A stretch of 39,147 bases of DNA, from contig JAUSKD010000007.1 in the NCBI GenBank assembly GCA_030647195.1, positions 1-39,147 of the forward strand. The letters are read 5' to 3'. The notes under the pieces were generated by a model that searched no databases, had not been told where the DNA came from, and saw only the letters and a list, made by a program, of their open reading frames with translations. Shown one piece after another: positions 1 to 8,563 of this stretch. Numbering within the stretch: the stretch's first letter is position 1; each line of letters starts with the position of its first letter. A program made the position numbers and the translations under genes. The DNA comes from Candidatus Peribacter sp. Its GTDB lineage: Bacteria; Patescibacteriota; Gracilibacteria; Peribacterales; Peribacteraceae.

Positions 1-1759
1 TGCGCTTCTTGCCCTTCTTCTGCTTCTCCAAGAGCTTGTTCTTGCGGGTGACATCCCCACCATACAGATAGCCAGTCACATCCTTGCGGAACGCGGGCAG
101 CGTCTCGCGCGCCACGATCTTGCCGCCCACCGCCGCCTGAATGGGGATCTGGAACTGCTGCTTGGGAATCACCTCCTTGAGCTTCTTTGCGATCACCGCT
201 CCCACGTGATGCGCCTCGGAGCGATGCACAATGGTCGAGAGCGCTTCGGCCGGATCGCCGAGGAGCAGAATCTGCAGCTTCACGAGGTCTCCCGCACGGT
301 AACCCATGGGATCGTAGCTCATGGAAGCGTAGCCCGAGGACTGGGATTTGAGCAGATCGAAGAAATCGAGCACGATCGCCTGCAGCGGCATCTCAAAATG
401 CAGGAGCGCGCGCTCGGCATCCAGATACTCGAGCGACAGGTACACGCCGCGCCGGTCACTCGTAAGCTTCATCACCGCTCCCACGTCCTGAGCGCGACAG
501 ACCACCTCGAGCTTCACCCACGGCTCGCGCACCTCGGCGATGCACGAGGGATCGGGAAAGTCCGCGGGATTACTGATGCGCGCCGTATCCGGCTCATCCA
601 CTTTGAGCAAACTCGCGCGCACGACTTCCGCCGGACGCCTGACCGCCAGCTTCACTTCGTAGAGCACGCTCGGGGCGGTGATGACGAGATCGCAATCGTG
701 TTCTCGCTCCAGCCGTTCCTGCACGATATCCATGTGCAGAAGACCGAGGAATCCGCAGCGGAACCCATTGCCCAGCGCGGCATTGTGCTCCGGCTCGAAC
801 TTGAGGGCGGCATCGTTGAGGGCCAGCTTCTCGAGCGCCTCGCGAAGCTCCGGATAGGCATCGGCCTCCGACGGGTAGAGCCCGGCGAAGACCATGGGTT
901 GCACCTCTTTGTACCCCGGAAGCGGCTCTGCGCCGATGATGGCAGAAAGGGTATCGCCCGTGCGGACCGAGCGGACATCCTTGGACCCCGTGACGATGTA
1001 GCCGATCTCGCCTTCATTCAGAGCGGGATCCGACGCGTACTTGGGCGAGAAGTGCCCCAGATCCAGAACTTCAACGGGGGTTTTCGTCCCCAGCAGATGC
1101 ACCTTGTCCCCTTTCGTAAATTTTCCTTCCACCACGCGGACATACGCCACCGCTCCACGGTACGGATCCATCACCGCGTCAAAGATCAGCGCGCGGGCCG
1201 CGCCCGACTGTGCGAATTTCTTCGGGGGCGGAATCCTTTCGATCACCGCATCCAGCACTTCGCTGACTCCCCTGCCCTCCTTTGCAGAAATGCGGAGAAT
1301 ATCCTCCTTCGGGCAGCCGAGGAGTTTGACGACCTCTTCGCTCACGCGCTCGGGATCCGCCGCGGGCAGATCGATTTTGTTGAGCACGGGAATAATCGTG
1401 AGATCGTTCTCCATCGCCATCGTCAGCACGGCCAGCGTCTGGGCCTGAATGCCCTGCGAGCAGTCGACAAGCAGGACGGCCCCCTCACATGCCACGAGAC
1501 TGCGGCTCACCTCGTAGCGGAAATCCGTGTGCCCGGGCGTGTCGATGAGGTTCAGCTGGATCCCCTTCCAGCCCATCCGCACCGGCGTCAGCTTGATGGT
1601 GATGCCGCGCTCGCGCTCCAGATCCATCATGTCGAGGAGTTGCTCCTTCATCTCGCGCTTCTGGAGCGTGCCGGTCATTTCGATCATGCGATCGGCCAAG
1701 GTCGATTTGCCATGGTCGATATGGGCAATGATGCAAAAGTTACGGATTTCCATAGTCAT
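1..1759 (-). CDS. lepA: Elongation factor 4 (LepA), C-terminus cut by window edge
   Basis: Ribosome-associated GTPase that remodels or back-translocates ribosomes. The minus-strand frame stays open to the left edge. It begins MTMEIRNF, with a G1 motif AHIDHGKSTLADRM, G3 DTPGHTDF and G4 NKIDLPAADPERV. Near the edge it reads LLEKQKKGKKR, the start of the LepA-specific C-terminal domain tail, so roughly 15 residues are missing. The start is ATG 1759 or ATG 1753; neither has a Shine-Dalgarno, and the only GGAG is too far upstream. It lies 137 bp downstream of the 1090-residue gene on the same strand. Identification is firm; the exact start is not. Confidence 0.95.
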   Translation of the reverse strand, partial: MTMEIRNFCIIAHIDHGKSTLADRMIEMTGTLQKREMKEQLLDMMDLERERGITIKLTPVRMGWKGIQLNLIDTPGHTDFRYEVSRSLVACEGAVLLVDCSQGIQAQTLAVLTMAMENDLTIIPVLNKIDLPAADPERVSEEVVKLLGCPKEDILRISAKEGRGVSEVLDAVIERIPPPKKFAQSGAARALIFDAVMDPYRGAVAYVRVVEGKFTKGDKVHLLGTKTPVEVLDLGHFSPKYASDPALNEGEIGYIVTGSKDVRSVRTGDTLSAIIGAEPLPGYKEVQPMVFAGLYPSEADAYPELREALEKLALNDAALKFEPEHNAALGNGFRCGFLGLLHMDIVQERLEREHDCDLVITAPSVLYEVKLAVRRPAEVVRASLLKVDEPDTARISNPADFPDPSCIAEVREPWVKLEVVCRAQDVGAVMKLTSDRRGVYLSLEYLDAERALLHFEMPLQAIVLDFFDLLKSQSSGYASMSYDPMGYRAGDLVKLQILLLGDPAEALSTIVHRSEAHHVGAVIAKKLKEVIPKQQFQIPIQAAVGGKIVARETLPAFRKDVTGYLYGGDVTRKNKLLEKQKKGKKR

Positions 1760-1896
1760 TCGGAAAGGAAGTGACTCCCCCTCGAGGATGCTTGCCACGG
1801 CGAAATCCGCAGCGAAGCGGAGGATGAAGCCGGGCAGAAATTGCGGATATCCATGCGATGTGCAGGATATCAGCGCCGCCACCTTCTTCCAATGAA

Positions 1897-4800
1897 TCAC
1901 TTGTCTAAACTTCTCAGCCAACCCTGAAGGTCTTGCTTCGGTTCCTCAGGAGCATTCGGGCCGTAATGGAGAGAACGCTCAAATTTCCATCCGCGGTCCA
2001 GGTATCTGCGCACATCCGACTGGAACGATTCGACCGCCTTCTGGAATTCCTTCATCGCTTCCTGAGCCTGGTCATACTTGAACTCGTCCGTCTCGCGCTG
2101 CTCCAGCCCGGCTTGCCGGAATTTTTGGATGGGACCGTTTCTGTACTTCACCGGGATGAATCCGAGTGAGGTTCCGCTGGTATTGATATTGATCTTCCCC
2201 GTGGCCCGGTCACGCGTGAAGGGCTGCTCGACGAGCGGCACACCCACCTGGTACACCGGGAATTGTGCCGCACGCAGAGCATGGAGGTCCTTGGCACCCT
2301 TCAACAGAGCTGCATGACGCTCTGTGAGAGCGACTCCCTCTTTCTGCAGGGCCTCACGCTCAGCCTCCATTTTCTTCCAGAATTCCTCCGGCCAGTTGCG
2401 TGCCGTGCGTGCGGGGAGCGCGGGTATTTCGGTGGGAACCGTGCCGCTCTGCAGAATGAGGATCATATCCAGGGTGAGCTGAAGCTGCCGGATGATTTCA
2501 CGCTCCTGCCCTACCCACTCGCGCTTTCCCGTGGCGGTGATCACTCCAAGCGCCTCGTAGTACTTCCTGTTGTACCCCGCCATCCAGAATTGGTCGCCGC
2601 CCCCCTCCAAATCGATACCGTGTTCTGCATCGCGCCAGATCTCGCGCACCGCATCGAGCGTATCGCGCTCATTCATCAGATCCGCGTTCGCGGTGCGTTC
2701 CAGTGACTGCCGGATGTCGGCAACAACTGCCACTTCCATGAGAATGAAACCGGCGTGGCCGAGGAATCGGCTCCGCCCTCTCTCGAGTGCCGTTTCCGCC
2801 GCCTTTGTCTCGGCTGCCGCAGGAAGTTTAGCCCCGACGGGGGGCTCTGCTGCCGGCGAAACAGGGCGCGGAGGGGGCGTTTCCGGAGCAACAGGCGGAC
2901 GAACAGGCTCCGGAGTGGCAACCTTGGGAGGTGGCTCTGTGGCAGGCCTCGGCGGCCGCTTGGGTGGGATCTGTTCCGGCGGAACCGGTTGCGGCTTCGG
3001 CGGTTTCTTCTTGCCCCAGTCCACAAGGTCGCGGAGCGGAGGCCGCTGCGTTAATCCTGTCGGAGAAAGTGCCGTTCGTCCCGCCCACGGAATATCCCTC
3101 ACCATGCGCCACGGAGCGCGGAAAAATGGAGGCTTCCAGGGAGCTTTCCACTTCGCGCGGGCCATGGCGGAGGCGTACCAGACGACCAGCCACCACGGAA
3201 CCGGCACCATGTCTTTGGCATTCCCATAGCCGCGGCCTTCATCCAGACTCCGTTCGGCCACTTCTTTCAGCGACGTATCGGTCTGGCCCGAAATCGCGAG
3301 GTAGGCGTCCCAGTTGCCATCGAGCTCGACCAATGCGTAGAAGTACAGGGCCACAAGCACCTGTTTCTTGTTCTTGAGTTCCGGATCTTTCAGCAGCGCT
3401 TCGGGCGTTACCTTCTTCGACAGCAAATCGCGGAACGTCTGCTCGTCGGGATCGGTTTCCAGAAGTTCGAGCGGATGTTGAATGTCACGCAGGGTCCGCA
3501 GAAGCTGAACACTGCCGCGGCAATTGTCGAGCTTGCCGAGCAGATCGCCGCGCTGCTTTTCGCAGATGGACATCGTGCTCTCCTGGCTCTTCTTGATCTC
3601 CTCGCACTGTTCGGCATTGATGGCCGCCCAATGCGCATCATTATGGAAATCGAACGGCACCTCTTTCCCGTCGATCTTCACCGTCTTCGGCAGATGCCAT
3701 CCCTCCTGGATCTCCCGCATCACCTTATCGGCTTCCTCCTTGAATGTCGTCTCAACGATCGGCGTGATATACGTTGTGGGAATGCCTGTTGCCTTTTCGA
3801 ATTTCCTCAGTGCTGCTGCAGCCGCCTGGCTGCTCAGAACCTTCGGCGCGGCACGCACCCGAACCATCGTGTCGATGAGCGGATACACTTTTGAGAGAAA
3901 CTGCTTCTTGTGCAGATCCTCCCCGTAGTACTTCCAGTCCTTGAGATTGAAAATGCTGAAAGAGAACACATGGTCAACGAGCGCACGGTGCGCATCGAAT
4001 GTGCGTGAGGAATTCTGAAAGAATTCATCGATCATCGCCCGCTGCTCGGGCAATTTGCTCATCATGCGACCAAACTCCTGTCCCGATGCAGGCTCGGTGC
4101 CCGTGGTAGTACCATACCGCTTATTGAAAAACCCTGTATTCGTATCCTCCAGAAAATCAATGATCGTATCTCCCGAGAGACGTTTGAATTGCTCCCGCTC
4201 GGCAAACAGATAGGAGCGCACCTCCCTGACTTGAAGAACCTGCACGTCTCGTGTCGTCCCCTTCTTCAGGTCCAGACCAAGACTGATTTCTTTATCCAGG
4301 GTCGCCTGCACGGCGCGGTTGATGTACTCCAGACAGAACACATCCACCGGATTCTCTCCTGCATGCTCAGGGGAAACGCCCGGGACATCCTTCCCGAATG
4401 ACAGAAGCCATTCCAGTTGCTGATCCAGGGCGGCCTGGCACTCATTGTAATTCTGGTCACTCAGCACTTCTTGCCACGAACGCTTTGCCAATGCCTCCGG
4501 ATCGAGGCGCAGATCCACCGGCCTCTTCTCCTGACCCGTCTCACCGGTCCTTCCGTGAATCTCCCGCGGGAGTCGACGGAGCGCCTCGTCGAGGTCTGCC
4601 GGGGGAACCTGTTTCCCGTCCTTGAGCTTGTACATCAGCATGATGTAGTTGCCCAAGGAAACGAGACCATCCATGGTTAGCGCGCTCTCACGCAGGTGAT
4701 CATCCATGTTCTTCTTAAGCTCCGCAGGAACGGGAACATCAATGCCGTTTTTTTTCATAGAGTCCTGAATCGCCTTGAACTGCCGCAGTCGCTGTTCATT

Positions 4801-5169
4801 GTGCAGCGCGAGTGCGAGGTGACTTTTCTTGGCAACAATCCGCAATTCAAAAAACTGTTTCTCCTGTTCCGGCCGCACCCGCACACTCTGCGCAAGGCGC
4901 ATGCGCTCATCGAACAGGGTTCGCAGGAGCGTCAGTCGCTCAAATCCCTGCAGGCTGCGTACTGACTCGATTTTCTTGTTGATGGTCTCTTGATCCACGA
5001 CCCCCACCGTTTCTCCTTCCCGCGCTCCGATTGGGATGACAGGGACGCGCAGAGACTCTTCCGTGCCCGCTGTCCCCTGATCCGGACCATGGACAGCCTG
5101 TAGATACGCATCAATATCAGGATGTTCAGGTTGTGCAGCGCCTGTCTTGGGGATTTCGGCTTCGGACAT
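1897..5169 (-). CDS. Large unrecognised protein (1090 aa) with central proline-rich linker
   Basis: I recognise no family. The first ~650 residues are charged and probably helical. A Trp-rich hydrophobic stretch (MVPVPWWLVVW, from residue 654) could be one membrane segment or an interfacial helix. Residues ~715-785 are a Pro/Lys/Glu-rich low-complexity linker, followed by another helical region to the C-terminus. There is no signal peptide at the start (MSEAEIPKTG). It lies 34 bp after the 180-residue membrane protein and reads in the same direction as two small genes and lepA, so it probably belongs to an operon starting at 6161. Long frame, uniform codon use and conserved-looking composition support a real gene. 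A structural or envelope-bridging role is only a guess. Confidence 0.85.
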   Translation of the reverse strand: MSEAEIPKTGAAQPEHPDIDAYLQAVHGPDQGTAGTEESLRVPVIPIGAREGETVGVVDQETINKKIESVRSLQGFERLTLLRTLFDERMRLAQSVRVRPEQEKQFFELRIVAKKSHLALALHNEQRLRQFKAIQDSMKKNGIDVPVPAELKKNMDDHLRESALTMDGLVSLGNYIMLMYKLKDGKQVPPADLDEALRRLPREIHGRTGETGQEKRPVDLRLDPEALAKRSWQEVLSDQNYNECQAALDQQLEWLLSFGKDVPGVSPEHAGENPVDVFCLEYINRAVQATLDKEISLGLDLKKGTTRDVQVLQVREVRSYLFAEREQFKRLSGDTIIDFLEDTNTGFFNKRYGTTTGTEPASGQEFGRMMSKLPEQRAMIDEFFQNSSRTFDAHRALVDHVFSFSIFNLKDWKYYGEDLHKKQFLSKVYPLIDTMVRVRAAPKVLSSQAAAAALRKFEKATGIPTTYITPIVETTFKEEADKVMREIQEGWHLPKTVKIDGKEVPFDFHNDAHWAAINAEQCEEIKKSQESTMSICEKQRGDLLGKLDNCRGSVQLLRTLRDIQHPLELLETDPDEQTFRDLLSKKVTPEALLKDPELKNKKQVLVALYFYALVELDGNWDAYLAISGQTDTSLKEVAERSLDEGRGYGNAKDMVPVPWWLVVWYASAMARAKWKAPWKPPFFRAPWRMVRDIPWAGRTALSPTGLTQRPPLRDLVDWGKKKPPKPQPVPPEQIPPKRPPRPATEPPPKVATPEPVRPPVAPETPPPRPVSPAAEPPVGAKLPAAAETKAAETALERGRSRFLGHAGFILMEVAVVADIRQSLERTANADLMNERDTLDAVREIWRDAEHGIDLEGGGDQFWMAGYNRKYYEALGVITATGKREWVGQEREIIRQLQLTLDMILILQSGTVPTEIPALPARTARNWPEEFWKKMEAEREALQKEGVALTERHAALLKGAKDLHALRAAQFPVYQVGVPLVEQPFTRDRATGKININTSGTSLGFIPVKYRNGPIQKFRQAGLEQRETDEFKYDQAQEAMKEFQKAVESFQSDVRRYLDRGWKFERSLHYGPNAPEEPKQDLQGWLRSLDK

Positions 5170-5203
5170 GTGATCAATGTGTGTGTTGAGACGTAAACGC
5201 TAT

Positions 5204-5746
5204 TTACATGGTATCCGGCAATCTCTTGAAGAGATCTGCCCCGGCCTTGCCAGTGGTCCCTTTACTGAATGCGAGGAACGACTGCAGGTACTCCGCTGCC
5301 TTGCCGATGGCATTGCCTGCGTTCGCATTGGCGAGCGTCTGCAGATAGCCAAGGATCTTCGGCAATTGCCACACCACCAATCCATAGGTCGCGAGGACGA
5401 TGAGGATGGAAAGAATCGGATGACGGATGATACCTTTGCCGACACTGACAACGGAACGCACCGGCAGAAGGAGCATCTTTTTGAAGAATCCCTCTTTCTT
5501 CTTCGCCTGCTCCGCATTTTCTTTGACTGTTGCCAGTGCCTTATTGGCATTGCCGTTAAGCGAAGGGTCGATCTGCTTCATGCGCTGCAGCAGCTCCTGC
5601 TTGCCCTCATCCGTGCGGGCCAGCTCGACGATCCGCTCCAGCTTCATGCCAAACAGGCTCTCGATGCTCTCGCGATCGCGTTGCACCCACTCGCCGAGGA
5701 TCTCCTGTTGCGGGCGCGCCTCTGGAATGGATGCACTGGATGTCAT
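5204..5746 (-). CDS. Unrecognised single-pass membrane protein (180 aa)
   Basis: A soluble N-terminal half (MTSSASIPEARPQQ onward) is followed by a lysine-rich stretch and one clear transmembrane helix (HPILSILIVLATYGLVVW). The C-terminal tail is Ala/Asn-rich, about 50 residues. The start is ATG 5746 rather than an upstream in-frame codon: the preceding gene ends with TGA one nucleotide before this ATG (TGA-T-ATG), the typical arrangement for translational coupling. It sits between the 137-residue gene and the 1090-residue gene, so all three are probably made together. No family recognised. Confidence 0.75.
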   Translation of the reverse strand: MTSSASIPEARPQQEILGEWVQRDRESIESLFGMKLERIVELARTDEGKQELLQRMKQIDPSLNGNANKALATVKENAEQAKKKEGFFKKMLLLPVRSVVSVGKGIIRHPILSILIVLATYGLVVWQLPKILGYLQTLANANAGNAIGKAAEYLQSFLAFSKGTTGKAGADLFKRLPDTM

Positions 5747-5747
5747 A

Positions 5748-6161
5748 TCACGACTGGGAAGCGTTGACCTCGGAAAGCATGGACCGGATGTGCGTGAGTG
5801 CGGACACCAGCTCCATATCCTCATCCGTCTTCAGCTGAGAAAGTACGTACGCAATAAAATGCGTGAGCGCATCCACACCAAGAACAAAGAAGATCTCTGC
5901 CAGTTGTTCACGCGTGAAGGCATCCGCGTCGAGGGAGTGCATGGCCTTTTCGTACGCAGCACCCTCCTTTGCCTCCGCCAATCGTTCACAGGCCGCTCGA
6001 AGCTCCGGCTGGTCGAAAGAAGCCATCCCCTGCCGCACCGTCAGCTCCTCGGGACGCTCGGAAACAAGCGAAGCACCCTCCACCTGCCATCCCTCCTTCA
6101 GGTTCGCCGGAAGCGCCTCAAAGACCTTCTGTTCCTCGGCAGTCAGGAAAAGTATATTCAC
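5748..6161 (-). CDS. Unrecognised soluble protein (137 aa)
   Basis: Acidic, helical-looking protein without membrane segments or known motifs. The start is GTG 6161 (MNILFLTAEEQ). This choice is supported by an extended -10 element (TGG-TAAAAT) ending six bases upstream, which would make the mRNA leaderless. It is the first gene of a minus-strand operon continuing into the 180-residue membrane protein (1-nt gap), the 1090-residue protein and perhaps lepA. Function unknown. Confidence 0.7.
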   Translation of the reverse strand: MNILFLTAEEQKVFEALPANLKEGWQVEGASLVSERPEELTVRQGMASFDQPELRAACERLAEAKEGAAYEKAMHSLDADAFTREQLAEIFFVLGVDALTHFIAYVLSQLKTDEDMELVSALTHIRSMLSEVNASQS

Positions 6162-6167
6162 GACTGT

Positions 6168-6176
6168 ATTTTACCA
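6168..6176 (-). promoter_or_regulatory. Extended -10 promoter element for the 6161 operon
   Basis: On the minus strand the sequence reads TGG TAAAAT, then six bases, then the GTG start at 6161. The TGn extension can compensate for the lack of a good -35. Transcription would start at or within a base or two of the start codon. Confidence 0.5.
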
Positions 6177-6184
6177 GATTCGCT

Positions 6185-7165
6185 TCATTCTGGGAATAGC
6201 CGGCTCCTGAGCTGTCGTTCGCCTGAACTCACCAATGCCAAAGCGGCTGTGGATGATATTTCGGAGACTGAAGAGAGCTTATCCCCCTCGCCTTGCGCCA
6301 CCGCCTCCAAGGGAACGCCGAGCGCCAGAGCCGCCAACGCCCCGTGATAACGCTGTGAAAGGACGAGCTCCGCCCGACCCACCTGCGCAGCCAGATCCGC
6401 GACGGACCGGATCGGCACGATGGCCGAAGCGTGAAGGGAAAGCACATGTACGAGGGAGCGGCAGACCTCCTGTTCCCGCGCATCCTCCGGCTGGAGTGAA
6501 AGAATGCACACCTCATTCCATGTATCGCTCTTCGTAAGCTCACCCGCCCGCTCAATGAAGGAATTTGAGGAATTAATCCGTGGAATAATCACGAGCAATT
6601 TTTGTGAACTTGTGTCTCTCTTCTGCGCTGCAAATAGAGAAAATACAGGATCAGCAGTTTGAATAACATTTGTACTCTTCCTCCACAATTGCACTCGTTG
6701 GAAAGATGCTGTGTCTCGCACGCTTACGAAGGCGGCACGGGCCACCACCCACCGCGCGCACCACTCCCCTGCCCCTCCGAAGCTCCGTAGGAGCGAAGGG
6801 GGGCCCATCCTCGTACGGAACGGACCGATCCCCTGACAGGCAAGGAAGTAGGGTTTGCGGAACACCCGGCAGACGAATGCATGCCACCACCAGAGCAGGC
6901 ATGCATGCACGGACTCGATATCCGTAAAGAGTGTGCCACCTCCGAAGACCAGACCGTCACTCTTCCGAAGAGCTGCAAGCGTCCTCCACCAGCGGGTCAG
7001 GAGAAAGGACCGGATCCCTGCAGGAAGCCGTGGCAGCTCCCCTTCTCCAGGATGTGCGGAGAGCACCTGGAACTTCGCTTCGGGAAAAGCGGAGAGAAAA
7101 TACTCCTTCAAAGCTTCGTCCCCGAAGTTGCCCGTGCCGTAATTTCCGACCAACAAATACTGCAC
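6185..7165 (-). CDS. Polysaccharide pyruvyl transferase family protein (CsaB-like)
   Basis: This family transfers a pyruvyl ketal from phosphoenolpyruvate to sugars of cell-surface polymers; in CsaB this creates the anchor for SLH-domain S-layer proteins. The N-terminus reads LLVGNYGTGNFGDEAL, the family's opening GNxGD signature. DGLVFGGGTLF and ACQGIGPF follow at about residues 70-120, and SQRYHGALAALALGVP near residue 265 is the conserved C-terminal RxHxxl/iA block. The length of 326 residues is typical. GTG 7165 (MQYLLVGNYG) is preferred over ATG 7180 because a TATAGT -10 ends six bases before it and homologues start at this point. No SLH protein or other surface-polymer gene is in the window. 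Confidence 0.85.
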   Translation of the reverse strand: MQYLLVGNYGTGNFGDEALKEYFLSAFPEAKFQVLSAHPGEGELPRLPAGIRSFLLTRWWRTLAALRKSDGLVFGGGTLFTDIESVHACLLWWWHAFVCRVFRKPYFLACQGIGPFRTRMGPPSLLRSFGGAGEWCARWVVARAAFVSVRDTASFQRVQLWRKSTNVIQTADPVFSLFAAQKRDTSSQKLLVIIPRINSSNSFIERAGELTKSDTWNEVCILSLQPEDAREQEVCRSLVHVLSLHASAIVPIRSVADLAAQVGRAELVLSQRYHGALAALALGVPLEAVAQGEGDKLSSVSEISSTAALALVSSGERQLRSRLFPE

Positions 7166-7171
7166 GCCAAC

Positions 7172-7177
7172 ACTATA
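7172..7177 (-). promoter_or_regulatory. -10 hexamer TATAGT for the pyruvyl transferase gene
   Basis: TATAGT on the minus strand ends six bases before GTG 7165. The -35 position falls in the G-rich repeat at 7181-7213 and has no TTGACA-like hexamer. Confidence 0.4.
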
Positions 7178-7180
7178 CAT

Positions 7181-7213
7181 TCCCTACCCCCGACACCCTA
7201 CCCCTACGCCCTA
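7181..7213 (-). repeat. TAGGG-type G-rich repeat beginning at the rplS stop codon
   Basis: On the minus strand the TAG stop of rplS opens a run of TAGGG-like units separated by one to four bases, with five G-runs of three or more. It ends in TAGGGAATG. It could fold as a G-quadruplex in the mRNA or the DNA. Similar runs occur at 7716-7751 and 19367-19384, also starting at TAG stops. Confidence 0.7.
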
Positions 7214-7660
7214 CTCTTTCTTCTCCTCCTTTGCTTCAACCTCGGATGGAGCCTCCTTCGCCGGCTCGGGTGCGGCAACAGCAACATCGAATTCCCCTCC
7301 CGTCGTGAAGCGTTCGCTCAGGCGTGCGGACTTGCCCAGACGACCCCGGAGGAAGTTCAGTTTTGCACGGCGGACCGTGGCGACCTTCTTCACGTCGATT
7401 TTCTTGATCACCGGTGACGAGAGCGGGAAATTCTTTTCCACCCCCACCCCCGAAGCGATGCGGCGCACCGTGATGGTACGATCCGTGGGCACGTGCCCGT
7501 TGTGCACGCCGATCACCAGCCCCTCGAAGATCTGAATGCGCGCCTTGCCGCCCTCCTCATCCTGGATCTGCTCGTGCACACGTACCGTGTACCCGGGTTT
7601 GATCTCGGGGTGATTGGGAATGAAGCGCTCTGCCTGTTCGCGAAGAATGGAGTGAACCAT
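7211..7660 (-). CDS. rplS: Ribosomal protein bL19
   Basis: Large-subunit protein at the interface with the 30S subunit. Family features are clear: the start (HSILREQAERF), PGYTVRVHEQI, RIQIFEGLVIG and the basic C-terminal block KKVATVRRAKLNFLRGRLGK. At 149 residues it is longer than the usual ~115, because of an acidic Ala/Glu/Pro/Lys tail (APEPAKEAPSEVEAKEEKKE). ATG 7660 has no Shine-Dalgarno. A TAGAAT hexamer at 7692-7697 could be its -10. It is not next to trmD or rpsP as in many bacteria. Confidence 0.95.
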   Translation of the reverse strand: MVHSILREQAERFIPNHPEIKPGYTVRVHEQIQDEEGGKARIQIFEGLVIGVHNGHVPTDRTITVRRIASGVGVEKNFPLSSPVIKKIDVKKVATVRRAKLNFLRGRLGKSARLSERFTTGGEFDVAVAAPEPAKEAPSEVEAKEEKKE

Positions 7661-7691
7661 ATCGAAAGCGGCAAAAGGCTACAGATGCGCC

Positions 7692-7697
7692 ATTCTA
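7692..7697 (-). promoter_or_regulatory. Possible -10 (TAGAAT) for rplS
   Basis: TAGAAT on the minus strand lies 31 bases before the rplS ATG, with no convincing -35 upstream. This would give a leader of roughly 25 nt. Confidence 0.3.
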
Positions 7698-7715
7698 AAG
7701 TAAAGCAAAATCTCG

Positions 7716-7751
7716 CATTCCCTACCCCCTACCCCCTACGCCCTATCCCTA
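7716..7751 (-). repeat. TAGGG-type G-rich repeat beginning at the stop codon of the winged-helix gene
   Basis: Minus strand: the TAG stop at 7751-7749 is followed by five further G-runs in TAGGG-like units, closing with TAGGGAATG as at 7181-7213. This is strong G-quadruplex potential. It lies between the regulator gene and rplS. Confidence 0.7.
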
Positions 7752-8336
7752 TTTTTTTAACGCTTCCTCAATCTGCTTCTGAAGCTGATTCGTGATCAGA
7801 AGGTGCCGGGGATCGCTGAGGATCTCCGTAACGAAACGGTCTTTCAGGCTCAACCGGTAAAGGAAATCACCCTCGGAGAAAATGGAGTACTTCACGTTCT
7901 TCAGGCTGGGATCCTGCAGCAGAAGCGCCTCGAGCATCTCTTTCTTCAGGTCCCCGACGATGAACAGATCCACCTTGCTCTCGGACCCCACGAAGGTGCC
8001 GGCCAGCAGAATGAGCTTGATGCCCGAGAGCTTCTTCAAGCTCGCGACAATCGGGCTCTCGGCCTGAATCTCTTTGGTGAAGATTCCGCGCAATTCATTG
8101 AACAGCGGAAAATCCGGATCCACGTGGTAGTACTTCTTGCGGTTTCTGTGTCGTGCGCGCACAAGCCCGATGCGACGCAGGTTCTCGAGCTCGCGGCGGA
8201 TACTGTTGATCTGCTCATGGAGTAGCCTGGTAAGTTCGCGAATGAAATATTCTTCCTCGGGGTGGAGGAGGAATGTCGAGAGGAGCTTCACGCGCGTCTG
8301 CGAACTGAACAGTGCTTTGAGGATGACGGACGACAC
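7749..8336 (-). CDS. Winged-helix protein with nucleotidyltransferase-like domain
   Basis: Residues ~1-75 form an ArsR-like winged helix (SSQTRVKLLSTFLLHPEEEYFIRELTR, then LRRIGLVRARHRNRKKYYHV as recognition helix and wing); the first motif spans about residues 10-36. Residues ~85-190 resemble a minimal nucleotidyltransferase fold (LLAGTFVGSESKVDLFIVGD). The usual paired catalytic aspartates are reduced to one, so it is probably inactive or ligand-binding. Such HTH/NTase-like fusions are known in archaea and CPR bacteria. GTG 8336 is chosen over GTG 8342 because the -10 (8345-8350) ends only two bases before 8342. A 14-bp palindrome overlaps its promoter, suggesting autoregulation. Quoted motifs are split to show key residues only. 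Confidence 0.75.
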   Translation of the reverse strand: MSSVILKALFSSQTRVKLLSTFLLHPEEEYFIRELTRLLHEQINSIRRELENLRRIGLVRARHRNRKKYYHVDPDFPLFNELRGIFTKEIQAESPIVASLKKLSGIKLILLAGTFVGSESKVDLFIVGDLKKEMLEALLLQDPSLKNVKYSIFSEGDFLYRLSLKDRFVTEILSDPRHLLITNQLQKQIEEALKK

Positions 8337-8344
8337 GAGCACAA

Positions 8345-8374
8345 ACAGTACTCATGAGTACACGGATAGTGCAA
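8345..8374 (-). promoter_or_regulatory. Promoter with overlapping palindromic operator for the winged-helix gene
   Basis: Minus strand: -35 TTGCAC (8374-8369), 18-bp spacer, -10 TACTGT (8350-8345), then eight bases to GTG 8336. The perfect 14-bp palindrome GTACTCATGAGTAC occupies 8348-8361, overlapping the -10 and spacer. This is the expected place for a repressor site, plausibly for the regulator encoded just downstream. Confidence 0.55.
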
Positions 8375-8423
8375 GAAAAGTGATCAGACAATTGATCTAT
8401 GATTTTGTTCAAAAACATGGCTT

Positions 8424-8429
8424 ATTATA
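8424..8429 (-). promoter_or_regulatory. Second possible -10 (TATAAT) upstream of the winged-helix gene
   Basis: A consensus TATAAT on the minus strand sits inside the short inverted repeat TGGCT/AGCCA, in an AT-rich divergent intergenic region. The -35 is weak. It would give a leader of about 80 nt. Confidence 0.3.
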
Positions 8430-8563
8430 GCCAAAACTAGCAAATACTGCCTTAAATGACACCAACACATGAACACTAATTATACTCAACTGTGAGGACA
8501 TATTGTGTTCTAAGTATACTTTTCATCACGTTTCCCATTCTCTCCCTGTGAAAGCACAGGCAA

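Noticed and set aside
206-1774. 522-codon plus-strand open frame
   Set aside because: It is antisense to lepA. Its Arg/His-rich translation has no family features, while the minus-strand frame has all the GTPase motifs.
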